Assembly (NCBI GenBank): GCA_024195265.1
Contig: JAJLRJ010000014.1
Span: 23,065,009 to 23,129,008, forward strand
Direction of reading: 5' to 3'
Origin: Dendrophyllia cribrosa
Taxonomy: Eukaryota; Cnidaria; Anthozoa; Scleractinia; Dendrophylliidae
DNA: 64,000 bases
Shown here one piece after another: positions 50,155 to 60,136 of this stretch. The translations under genes were made by a program, and so were the position numbers. The notes under the pieces are model-generated. The model worked only from the letters and a program-made list of their open reading frames with translations. It did not search any database and was not told where the DNA came from. Each line of letters starts with the position of its first letter. The first letter of the stretch is position 1.

Positions 50155-51976
50155 AGCTAATGATGCGGGCCGCAGGAAGGCTTAATTGCATTTGACTCCC
50201 ACAACCCCTGAATCAAACTGAAAGAACTGATTCAATACTACAAACTTGTCATTTTTCCGGTTTGTACCCTGTCCGTCGCTACCATTGCCATGCTAGATGC
50301 GTACTTCAGTAACAGCATACCGTAAAATACCGGTTATAGCTAAGGGGTTTTCAGTTAGCTTTCAAGGGGAAAGGTGTATTATATCCGGGGGGGCTTATAA
50401 GCGGCATAAAAAAAAACCGTTTCAGAATGAGATAATATGAAATAAGCTGAGACTAACACACAGCATTATCAGACTTATCAAAATACGTTTTTCCCTTCAT
50501 TTCAATATTGCTCTGCACTATACAAACCGTATACGTTCCTAACTTTTTATTTGAAATGGTACAGTGTTCTGTTAAAATGTTTACATCAAGGAAATAAAGA
50601 AAAGAAGAGGCGGACTAATATCCAGAGGGGGCTTAAAAGCGGAATATTATTATTGTTTGCAGGCGGATGGACCTAAAAGTGTGGGTAGGGGTGGGGGAGG
50701 GAGGGTGGGGGGGGGGGGGGGGGGGGGGTTATAACCGGCATTTCGCGGTATTCAAGTAAGGCAGTGTAAGGCGCTTCCTCCTCAATTCTGGAACTGTTAC
50801 TGCCAAATTTAAGGCCTAATTCCTTGCCATGGCTGATAGTTTGGCTAACGTCGGGCATCCAGCTCACAGTATTTGGTGATTCCAGCGCCTTCCACAGATC
50901 AGGGGCATTTTTCTGTTAAAACTTCTCTTAACACTAACGTCGCAATTTCAAACATTTTCTGAAGATAACGTGGTCGTGTCCTTTCACTGATTCAGGAACC
51001 GATTACCTTGACTGATTTTATTTCATTCAAGCCACAGTACTCCAACTGGTTGAATTCCGTCAATACTGCAGCAACCTGATTGGCTGGAGTTTATACCTCC
51101 ACTGTCAGAAGAATCTTGAAAGGTTTCATCATTAGCTTTCTGAGTGGGTCGGTTGCACGCTTATTTCTGGTTTCACACTTATTTGTGGTTGCACGATGAT
51201 TTCAGACCATTTCAGGCTGGGATTTAAATTATTATTGAATGCTCAGTTACGTGGTTGCATTGGGAGAGCGGGCAACTCTTTTTCTTCGCTAGTTTTTGAA
51301 TGTGCCTTCTTTTCGATTCTTTCGCCCTTTCAATCTCAAAAAAAAATTCCACCCCGAAAAGCATTCCACTGCCTTATTTGAATAACGTGAAATGCCGGTT
51401 ATAACCCACCAACCCCCCCCCCCCCCCCCCCCCCCCCACTTGCAAACAAAAATAATATTCCGGTTAAAAGCCCCCCCCCCCCCCCGAATATTAGCCCTCC
51501 CCTTCTTTTATTTTTTTTCTTTATTTCCATGATATAAACATGTTAACAGAACACTTTTCCATTTCAAATAAAAAAGTTAGGAAGTATAGTGCAGAGCAAT
51601 ATTGAAATGAAGTGAAAAAACGTATTTTGATAAGTCTGATAATGCTGTGTGTTAGTCTCAGCTTATTTCATATTATCTCATTCTGAAACGGTTTTTTATG
51701 CCGCTTATAAGCCCCCCGGATATAATACCTCCCCCCCCCCCCCCCCCCTGAAAGCTAACTGAAAACCCCCTAGGTATAACCGGTATTTTACGGTATGCTG
51801 TTAGAAAGTACGCATCTAGCATGGCAATGGTAGCGACGGACAGGAGTACCCACGGGAAAAATGACAAGTTTGTAGAATTGAATCAGTTCTTTCAGTTTCG
51901 GCTTTTATTTTCGTTTGATTCAGGGGTTGTGGGAGTCAAATGCAATTAAGCCTTCCTGCGGCCCGCATCATTAACT
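50155..51976. mobile_element. 1.82-kb foldback element (type 2), copy C
   Basis: Counterpart of 39929-41758. The G/C runs (near 50706-50729, 51412-51437, 51471-51485, 51729-51748) differ in length and purity from copy B. Confidence 0.88.
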
Positions 51977-52274
51977 TAGCTGTGGGAGCGTATACTTGGG
52001 CGTCGTTGTATTAGGCATATTGGAGAATAATTGTCTTGGGAATCTGCATGCACGTTATTTCACGGTTTGATGATAGGGAGTATTCGGATAGTGTGAGCAG
52101 TCTAACAAAGAAGCGCGTTAACCGTCTAAAACAAGAAGACACAGTACACTTAGCGTGCGAGATCGCACGCAAATTATTAAAGGGACACTGTCACGAGGGC
52201 GCATGCGCGAGTTTTTCGAATCGAAACTTGAAAAGTTCAGCCTGAATTTTTCAAGTTGAACCGTCAATTTCAAA

Positions 52275-52523
52275 ATGGCGTCGACTAGTGGCGGCGGTGG
52301 AGGGAAAAGAACCAATTCGGGACGGAAGAGGAAGTTCGAGGATCAAGCAGAATATAAGATAGCGTGGTCTAGAAACCACAAACGAATATATTTGGAAAAT
52401 CGGATATTTAGGTCGTGGCTTCAGGCTAAATTCGATGCCGGGTATGAAGCTTCCAGTGACAGTGACTTCGTCGCCCATTTGTTGTCGTTGAAATATCGTC
52501 GAAAGTATGCTATGTTTTCATGA
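52275..52523 (+). CDS. Small basic protein or first exon, unknown family
   Basis: ATG in a good context (AAAATGGCG) opens 82 codons. A Gly5 run and a basic patch (KRTNSGRKRKF, nuclear-signal-like) lead into a compact region, KRIYLENRIFRSWLQAKF, ending DSDFVAHLLSLKYRRK. This recalls small N-terminal domains of large uncharacterised anthozoan protein families, but I cannot name it. A donor-like GAAA|GTATGC at 52505 would leave phase 2 and fits in phase to a candidate exon at 53149-53410. Otherwise the frame stops at 52523. It begins just past the end of copy C. Confidence 0.45.
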   Translation: MASTSGGGGGKRTNSGRKRKFEDQAEYKIAWSRNHKRIYLENRIFRSWLQAKFDAGYEASSDSDFVAHLLSLKYRRKYAMFS

Positions 52524-52619
52524 CTTTGGTTTGCCCTCCTCAGGACGAGTGTCTCCTTGACGGAACCAAAAAAAATGAAAAATGAAAGGGAGTAAAGGAA
52601 AGAAAAGTGATGAGCCTAC

Positions 52620-53115
52620 GACGGGTGTCTCGAAAACTAAGACCCTAAGACCTAAGACCTAAGACCTCGAAAACTAAGACCTCGAAAACTAAGACCTCGA
52701 AAACTAAGACCCCGTAGGCTCCGAATCGGAGAGCCGATTGACCGGTCAAAACTACAAAACGAAGGTCTCCGCTTTAACGCTTTTTCTGTTTTGGAAATCT
52801 GGCCGTACCCATAAGTAAGGAAATCGGGGTCACCGGATAAACATGCATGCTATAAGCGCCGGAAGCTTCAAAATTGTCCTCGCTGATTATTTTTACACTG
52901 TTGCTATGGCAATAAAAGATGACATCATATCAGCATTTTTCGGTTCAATAGGCAAATGAACGTTACCAAAATTAAGTAATAAATTTTCAATGTCCTAAGA
53001 CCTAAGACCTCGAAAACTAAGACCTCGAAAACTAAAACCTCGAAAACTAAGACCCCGTAGGCTCCGAATCGGAGAGCCGATTGACCGGTCAAAACTACAA
53101 AACAAAGGTCTCGTT
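52620..53115 (+). repeat. 17-bp CTAAGACCTCGAAAA repeats in two blocks
   Basis: CCTCGAAAACTAAGA units are tandem at about 52630-52710 and again at about 52996-53056. Each block is followed by the same CCCCGTAGGCTCCGAATCGG and GAGCCGATTGACCGGTCAAA stretch, so the whole block of about 130 bp is duplicated. Confidence 0.9.
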
Positions 53116-53148
53116 TAATTTTGCAAAATGTTTCGCCAAAGACCGCAG

Positions 53149-53410
53149 CTGCAAACACAGTCTATGCGTAGCAGAAACGGCAAACATTTTAAAGGAACAT
53201 GTCCAGTTTGTAAATAAATCACCTCGCCGCCCTAAGCCCTCAAGAAGTAACCTGGTGGAGCCGCAAAAGAATGCTGCAGGAAAGAAGGGTAACAGCCATG
53301 GCAATCCTTGGCGGCCACGTCGTGCCAACTCCAACGATAGCAACAACGGCCCTCAAGCTGGATCCACCCATCCGTACAGTGCTATCCATCACAACAACAG
53401 GCCTTATTAA
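53149..53410 (+). CDS. Candidate terminal exon, basic polar protein (hypothetical)
   Basis: The open frame runs from an acceptor-like CCGCAG (53148) to a stop at 53410. It encodes a Cys pair (NCKHSLC), then a Pro/Arg/Asn-rich tail (KSPRRPKPSRSN, NPWRPRRANSNDSNNGP). The entry phase matches the donor at 52504. The polypyrimidine tract is poor and no domain is recognised, so confidence is low. The frame is also open upstream to 53081. Confidence 0.3.
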
Positions 53411-54170
53411 TGAAAATTAATGAAAGGCAAACAACCGAAAGAAGTGAAATTAATTGGGATTCCTACCACGCTTATATTTCTTCCTTCGCTGTCCACTGTT
53501 CTTATTAAATAAGCGCTATGTATGTATTCGTCTAAATTACCTTCTTCATGTTCGTTTAAACATGTTTTAGCGGGTTTCCGTCATGAAGGTATCGTAGAAT
53601 TAATCGCGAGTGTCAAATACTTTCGCAGTGTCTTCTTGAGCAGTAATTTCCTTACGCATATTGAATATGAAACTGTTAGATGCAACAAAGAAAACACAAC
53701 TCGCACTTTGTGACGTTCGCCTCGCATCAACAAACAACAGGTATGTACTCCACCGCGGTCAAACGAGAGAAATTTGCAAAAGTTAACCAAAGTACTTCAA
53801 AGTTAAGGTTGTCATTTTCACTGTTTATTAAAAGTTTCATATATTAACAATACACTGTCAACTCACTAAACGTTTTGAAAGTTTACTAAAAAAAGTTCTA
53901 AGCGTTTGAAAACTATGAACCACAGAACTGTCGGCGCCATTTGCCAACACAATTTTGCTCAGGCACAAAGCGTTTTGATCAGTTTTCAACGATCGAAAAG
54001 AAGCTCATTATTTTGAGCCGGAAAGATGAAAAGATAGTTAATAAACTAATTATTTTATACATCCTTGCCCACGTTTCCACTTAATACTAAATGAATCCCA
54101 CCAAATAAAACGAAAAACGCCTTGGACGTGTGACCGCGGTGAAGGTTTGAACAATCCCGCCGTCCCCAGA
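53411..54170. other. Unassigned intergenic sequence
   Basis: No supported gene or repeat. Confidence 0.4.
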
Positions 54171-54204
54171 GTTGCGCAATACTGCACATTTGTGGACGAC
54201 CACA

Positions 54205-54490
54205 CTGCATTTTATTGCGCTTTTCAATAACACGTGGAATCTGAAATTCAAATCACCAGCAACGGTTGCGTTTTACACTGCCGTCAATCATCTTATCTTA
54301 CCTCTCAAGAAGTTCAAAAGGTCACGTCCGTGCATTATGATTGGTAGATTTCGATCCATTTTGTTTGTTTCTTTTTTTTACATGGTCCGTTGGCTTTCAT
54401 ATTATGATTGACGGCAACCGCAACCGCAAACGCAACCGTTTGTGAAGATTTGAATTTTAAATTCCGCATGTTATTGAAAGGCGCAGTAAT
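54205..54490. repeat. Inverted-repeat element of about 285 bp
   Basis: TTATTGCGCTTTTCAATAAC and GTTGCGTTTTACACTGCCGT are mirrored by TGACGGCAACCGCAA and GTTATTGAAAGGCGCAGTAA. It directly adjoins the inverted copy D. Confidence 0.75.
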
Positions 54491-54510
54491 ACTTGGTCGC
54501 TACGCACAAG

Positions 54511-55740
54511 TAATAAATAATCAGTCTCCGTGCATGTGAACGTGACTACAGGTCACGCAACCAATTATTTTATGACCTCGTTATTTACGACTGATGGTTC
54601 CTTTTGTATCCCTTAATACAACTAAATAGACGGCAAGATGTGACTATATTTTTCCGTCCTTAATGTTTTCTCGTACATTTACGTCTGCGATATTTGGAAG
54701 TCATCGGATATTTTTATGTGAGTACACTGTGTGTAAATAATGAAACGTCTGTAATAACATTTTGCGAATATCAAATGCTGTAATGTCAAGCAAGCCATGG
54801 TTTTTGTTAGATATCTATGTAAGACTCCTTGTATTTCTGCTGCTTACAACAAGGAAAAGGCGAGACAAGCTAACTTTAACATTCCTTTGAGCCGTTCCGG
54901 CAAAGACTTAATTATGCCGTATTTTGATACGTCGGCAACAAAGTCGATCAATGATACCCCCTGATATGATTATAGCTTATATTTTAACGCCGTGAACTTC
55001 GTCCTAGATAAAAATCATATGAATATTATAGCTTAAAACATGTAAATGTTGTTTTCAAAGCTTTAAAGACCTGTTTAAGGGCCAATTTCGCTGTTTCGTT
55101 CTTAAGCTCGCCGTCATTCCAGCGCTTAAAATTCAATATTAAATCGAACTGAATGCGAAGTTGGTATCAAGCTAAAAATAGCCTTCACGGATAAATCTCT
55201 CAGTGGCGCTGTATTCACGGGCCACCAAAAATAATTTCAGAATAAATAAAAGACAGATTCAGCTATAATGTATTGTTGTTTTTTTGCCTAAAACTCATGT
55301 ACCAGACCGCATTTTACTAATTCGAAGTTTGCTTAAATTTGCCTTCTTGTTTACATGGCGAAGATAGGTGTTTTGTACAAAACCAAAATGACTTTTAAAC
55401 TTAACATTTCCGACAAAATTTTATTGCAAAAGAAAGCTAAAAAGATGTTTTATTCACTGTGTAAAAGGCATTGTAGGACACCGAATGTTACGATAACAGG
55501 AGCGTGTTGAAAATGGTCCAAAATGGCCAAAATTCAATGGTCCATGAAAGCACCCACGGACTCATAAGGCTAATTTTCGAATTATGGAAATTTTGAAAAA
55601 AGTAAAATGAAATCAAACCTTTTAAACCCATTTTCGAAAATAGGTCACTAAATAGGTTCTTTTGGTAAAATAAAAAGAAATTCGAAATTTTGCCTCTGTC
55701 ATCGGATTCTCGATATTTTAATACAGACATCCGCTCTTAA
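54511..55740 (-). repeat. Segmental copy D: inverted, diverged partial copy
   Basis: Reverse complement of about 38509-39920 of copy B, visibly more diverged than A/B/C are from each other. It stops close to where the type 2 foldback element sits in B and C, and lacks both that element and the 154-bp insertion. Confidence 0.9.
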
Positions 55741-55742
55741 TT

Positions 55743-56172
55743 CTCATGACGCTACGCTTTGTGATTGGCTAAAAAATCTCGCGCCACTTTCTCAACCAAT
55801 CAGAAGTAAAAACAAAACCAATCGTGACTTGCTCGCACGCGTTTTTCGCGCTTGGCGCCGGCTGCATGTATTTGCTTCGAGTTCTGATTGGTTCATTGGA
55901 TTGTCTGCCTTTGTTGTTATCGGTCAGAGTAATTACTTTGGTTTTGCATTGCTACGCTTTGTGATTGGCTAAAAAATCTCGCGCCACTTTTTTAACCAAT
56001 CAGAGGTAAAACCAAAACCAATCTTGACTTACTCTCACGCGTTTTCCCGCGCTTGGCGTCGGTTACATGTATTTGCTACGAATTGGATTGGTTCATTGGA
56101 TTGTTTGCGTCTGTTGTGATTGGCTAGAGTAATTACTTTGGTTTTGGTTTTACTTCACTCAATTGAAAACCA
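55743..56172. repeat. CCAAT-rich dispersed element, copy 3 (tandem partial duplication)
   Basis: The block TTGTGATTGGCTAAAAAATC/TCGCGCCACTTT occurs twice about 180 bp apart. The right end is CACTCAATTGAAAACC. Confidence 0.82.
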
Positions 56173-56188
56173 CTCTATTGAAAAACAA

Positions 56189-56772
56189 GGTAGAGTCTAC
56201 CTGCTATAGCTCAGAAGGAGGTCAGACACCTTAATGAGAATATATAATGTGAGAACCAGATTAACTACCCATAACCCTAAGCCTGACTGGTTAGCTTTTA
56301 ATTAGGGTTGGGGTCAGCAGGTAATATAGTTCAATTAAACCGAATTGACGCAAGCAACTCGATAGTGTTGTGGTAATTTTAGTTAATTAAGTTAGATACA
56401 CGGCATTCATGGAAAACAGGTATAGTTTAGTGTAATTTTGAGTAGTATTTTTAAGAGACTCTTAGATATGTATTTATTATTATTATTAAATATTGTTATG
56501 TAGTTATACTTTATATGTAACAAAAAACCTGATGAATGTTTTACCGTGTTAAAATAAAGATTTGATTGATTGATTGATTGTGGTCGTGTAGGCTCTCTAA
56601 CAATCTAGATACTGCCTGAGGTTACAGGTTCGAGCCTTGGTGGGGACTTTAGATTTTTCCTTTTCACAGCTAAAAATTTATTGAAGATAAAATTCCAAGT
56701 GTCGACATTACGTGATATAACTCTCAATAAAATGTCCGACCTCCTTCTGAGCTATAGCAGGTAGACTCTACC
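56189..56772. mobile_element. 584-bp TIR element with perfect 9-bp target duplication
   Basis: The ends GGTAGAGTCTACCTGCTATA...GAGGTC are inverted repeats of about 40 bp. GAAAAACAA flanks both sides (56180-56188 and 56773-56781). The interior holds a non-LTR 3' end with an (ATTG)n tail near 56545-56580 and a tRNA-like fragment at about 56580-56650 (B-box-like GGTTCGAGCC). Confidence 0.9.
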
Positions 56773-56784
56773 GAAAAACAAATT

Positions 56785-57040
56785 GTACCATGCGAAAGTA
56801 CTGCAAAAGAGGTTTCATTTGAATGGTCACGCCATAGGATTTCATCCACAGACTCAAAAGTTAGAACAAATGGTACCATGCAAAAGTACTGCTCAAGAGG
56901 TTTCATTTAGATGGTCACACCATAGGATTTCATCAATAAACTCAAAAGTTAGAACAAATGGTACCATGCAAAAGTACTGCTGAAGAGATTTCATTGTCAC
57001 ACCATAGAATTTCGTCCACAGACTCAAAAGTTAGAACTAC
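56785..57040 (+). repeat. Minisatellite variant 2, about 2.5 copies
   Basis: Same unit as at 2385-2640: GAGGTTTCATTTGAATGGTC, CATAGGATTTCAT, GGTACCATGCAAAAGTACTG. Confidence 0.88.
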
Positions 57041-57298
57041 ACTTACATGTCCTCATAATTGACTCTGGGAGTGAAATGGTTAACTTGCAAATGGCAATCG
57101 GTCAGTATAAAACGACTGAGTATCAAATGCAGACTGTAACACGAAATTGATGCTTGAATGCGTGCAACTAATCAGATCACGCGTATGAACAATAGAGCAT
57201 TTCAAAACAAAAATAAACGACCGCAAAGTCTTTTGGGTGAAGAATTTAAAGAGAAGGTGATCATCACAGTCATGCAGCAACTTAAGGAGTTTCAATTA

Positions 57299-57372
57299 GA
57301 GCCTCGACGGGATTCGAACCCATTGACATTTGCGATTCCGGTACAAACGCTCTACCATTGAGCTACAAGGCC
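57299..57372 (-). tRNA. tRNA-like sequence, probably pseudo-tRNA or SINE head
   Basis: On the minus strand: acceptor GGCCTTG/CGAGGCT, A box TAGCTCAATGG, B box GGGTTCGAATCCC with a sound T stem. The anticodon arm does not close into a 7-nt loop, and the core ACCGGAATCGCAA closely resembles that of the 3901-3972 sequence. It is likely a member of the same tRNA-derived family. Confidence 0.4.
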
Positions 57373-57556
57373 AGATGGGAGCTTGGTCAATGGTTTTCTT
57401 AGAAACAAGTTTCCTTAGAAACCAGGTTGAGGACAAATTGTGTTAAACGAGATAGTCTTCAAAACAAAAACTTATAATCACAACATCCTGAAATAAAGGA
57501 GTTACGGGCCTGCTTACTTTTACAAAAGTGATTTGTGTTCTTTTTTTTTCACACAG

Positions 57557-57632
57557 GCGTTCTTATTTTTCTTTTCATTGTTGTCAATAAGTGTGATGAT
57601 TGTACAGCTACATTTCCTTGGAGGCTATGCAA
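57557..57632 (+). CDS. DUF229 gene, exon a (membrane anchor)
   Basis: A 76-nt exon between a strong acceptor (TTTTTTTTTCACACAG) and a GTAAGAG donor. In the frame fixed by the next exons it reads AFLFFFSLLSISVMIV then QLHFLGGYA, a single hydrophobic helix that would serve as a signal anchor near the N-terminus of a secretory-pathway protein. It starts in phase 0 and ends in phase 1, so at least one upstream exon with the start codon is missing from this list; I could not identify it. Confidence 0.6.
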
Positions 57633-58748
57633 GTAAGAGATTTTGTTTAAGTAGATGGCCAGCAGAGATTGCGATGAAGCGAAAACTTGATTCATGAGCA
57701 GAAATATGCTTCTGTGGAGTAAATGTGTCCACTCAAATCTACGCTCTTGATGAGAAGTAGGGAATAAGTAAAAAAGTAACGGCTCCCTTAACTTTCAGAG
57801 CTAATTTTCCCTAAGGGTCCCTAACATTCACATAGCCACTTCTTTTGCGGATTATCGTTACTTTTGAACTGCTAAAATACACGAGCAAACCATTACAAAA
57901 AACATTTTAAATATGGTAAAAACTACCGAGAATTTCATTCTTACGAATTTTAAATCGTTTAAGTTAAACGTAACCTCCACTGTTGTAACAAATTTGTGTT
58001 AACTTGGCGCGCCACCATTGAGTTTTAATGACTCTATTGTTAGGAATTGACGTTATTTTGAACAATAGACCATTTCGAAAAAGAGTGGAAGCCTGGAGCA
58101 AGTGGCCGCGCATTTAACTATAGAACGTTTTATGTTAGAAAAGCGAGGAAATACTAACTTCCATCACAAGCTTGAAAACAGTTCCATTGCATTTGCCAAG
58201 AACACTGAACAACACACCGCAAGATTCAAGAGATAGTATTTATTGTTAGCACATATCATATTGTACAACTCTAGCAAAAAATATTTTCAATTTTCGCATT
58301 TCCCTAGTAAACTTGAATTTTTAGTGAAATCCAAGATGGCGGTCGCCTTTTTGGATGACGTCTTGGATTCTAAGCAGCGCTTTAACCCATAATATTTACC
58401 TCAGCTTGTAGAGGACATCACAGGCTATCTTTTACCGCTAAGATATTTTCGAAATATTGTAACACCGCAAAAACCCAAGGTGGCGGCGTTTGCAACCATC
58501 CCCCACCCTCCCTTGTACCACGGTACACACCGCAAAAACCTAAGGTGGGGGGGTTTGCAACCATCCCCGCATCCTCCCTTGTACCACGGTACACACCGCA
58601 AAAACCTAAGGTGGCGGGGTTTGCAACCATCCCCGCACCCTCCCTTGTACCACGGTACAAGGGAGGTTTTTATAGTTGTACTGATGAGTTTACCGTGTCT
58701 AAATAAAGTTATCCTATCCTATCCTATCCTACACACCGCAAAAACCTA

Positions 58749-58799
<51 letters not shown>

Positions 58800-59006
58800 G
58801 GGGGGGGGGAGGGGGGGGGGGGGGTTGCAACCATCCCCGCACCCTCCCTTGTACCACGGTTAGGGTAAGTTTGCGTGTATGTCCGAGGGTTAAATCCTTA
58901 AATATAAAAAAAGTTGTCGATAAAAACTTTTCTGCGGCGGTAACTTTTATGCTCTACAAATGTTTAGTGTTGATTATATATCTAATAACTGATTTCTTTT
59001 TTGCAG
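57633..59006 (+). other. DUF229 intron with 66-bp repeats
   Basis: GTAAGAG donor to TTTTTTGCAG acceptor. Besides the tandem repeats at 58461-58860 it holds unassigned AT-rich sequence, including a CAAGATGGCGGTCG stretch near 58333 common in dispersed repeats. Confidence 0.6.
58461..58860 (+). repeat. 66-bp tandem array with nested insertion, (GT)n and poly-G
   Basis: The unit contains CACCGCAAAAACCTAAGGTG, GTTTGCAACCATCCCCGCAC and CCTCCCTTGTACCACGG. Three units precede a retroelement tail insertion of about 68 bp (to 58728, ending in TCCTA repeats). The next unit has a (GT)n run and a G run grown from AAGGTGGCGGGG. Confidence 0.9.
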
Positions 59007-59070
59007 AGCACTCGTCCCCGCAGTTCGGTTTACAGAATATTTCATCTGAAATTAAATGCAAGCCTTATAG
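59007..59070 (+). CDS. DUF229 gene, exon b (luminal stem)
   Basis: A 64-nt exon, acceptor CTTTTTTGCAG and donor GTATAATA. It accepts phase 1 from exon a and leaves phase 2, exactly what exon c needs. It encodes KHSSPQFGLQNISSEIKCKP with an N-glycosylation sequon (NIS), fitting a luminal or extracellular linker. Confidence 0.6.
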
Positions 59071-60136
59071 GTATAATATACTGTCCAACTTAAATGAAAA
59101 AAAAAACATATATACATTTAAATAAATAAATAAATAAATAACAATTTATAAGGAGGGTGTTACTTAGCTAACTTTAGCTTAATTAGGGTGGCCCTCTAAA
59201 AATTTCTGGTCGAATTGAAATTTAGAAATGTTTAGTTTTTGAGGAGGGAGAGAAAAACGGAGTACCCGGAGAAAAAACCCTCGGAGCAAGGATGAGAACT
59301 TATTTATTTATTTATTTATTTATTTATCCTGAATGTACTACAGAAAGCGAGGTGTCGTGGCCCAGTTGTTAGCTAGTTTAGGGTGCTGTATTTGCAATTC
59401 AAGTTCTCTTCCTGGTTCCTACTGATGGAGTTCCTAGCTGCAGTCTTGCGCTATGTCCAACTAACCAGCTTCTCTCCAGTCAGGAAAAAATGTAATGTTC
59501 TTCGTGTCACGAGCGTGTCACGAGAGTGTCACAAGCGTGTCAGGAGCGTGTCACGAGCGTAGAAAACATCTCAATCCCCAACAGGAATCGAACGTACGAC
59601 CTTCCGTACATCGGTCGAATGCTCTAACGACCTCTAACCACTAAGCCACCAGAGACTTACAGCTAGCTATGCCAAATCAGTACTATAGGTTCATATATGA
59701 CATGCGGCTTCTTGCGTACTGCTAGGATCAGCAATGTTAAAAGCGTCATGTGAGGTAATAAATAAAGAAAGATGGCAAATGTTAAGCTCGGTATAGGCCT
59801 TTATCACGCCCCGCCATTTTGTATAAAAACAAAAGATTTACGCCGCCAAGCCTCGCTGTGAAAAAGTTGAAAACGAGGTTTGGCGGGCAAAAACAAAGCA
59901 TTTTATTCTCCGGCGGAGTCAACATGGCCGCCGTAGAGAAAGATTTAATGTTTATCGTGTCACGAGCGTGGGACAAAGAAAAATATGTAACTCCACGATA
60001 TGAAAAACAACAACAACAACAATTTATTTTTCAAATAATAAAACAAAATATAGTAGCAACCCGCAAATAACTATGAACTGAACCTATGTTCTCCTTACAC
60101 TATGTTCAACAATGTTCTACTTCCACTTGTTGCTAG
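59071..60136 (+). other. DUF229 intron with microsatellites and tRNA-like fragment
   Basis: Contains AAATA repeats (about 59120-59140), (TTTA)n (about 59296-59328), GAGCGTGTCAC repeats (59508-59562) and a degenerate minus-strand tRNA-like unit (59575-59658, with an internally duplicated TTAGAG). An open stretch at 59819-60070 has no splice support and is left out. Confidence 0.6.

Larger units (their letters stand above)
41936..52158 (+). repeat. Segmental direct repeat, copy C (5'-truncated)
   Basis: Starts after a CGTGC shared with the end of copy B (41936-41940) and corresponds to B from 31219 onward. The end at 52154-52158 is the same CGTGC, followed here by unique sequence. It lacks the 21889-type element and the 154-bp insertion, and has a private LINE-tail insertion at 42655-42782. 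Confidence 0.95.

Noticed and set aside
38429..55730. A 109-codon frame kept in copies B, C and partly D (FFLFYQKNLFSDLFSKMGLK)
   Set aside because: Persistence in B and C follows from recent duplication. In D the frame survives with replacements at about the rate of the surrounding sequence, and the composition is AT-driven Phe/Leu/Ser.
59819..60070. Frame of 83 codons with NMAAVEKDLM
   Set aside because: Lies in an intron of the DUF229 gene, has no splice sites in phase and sits in a CATGGCCGCC repeat context.
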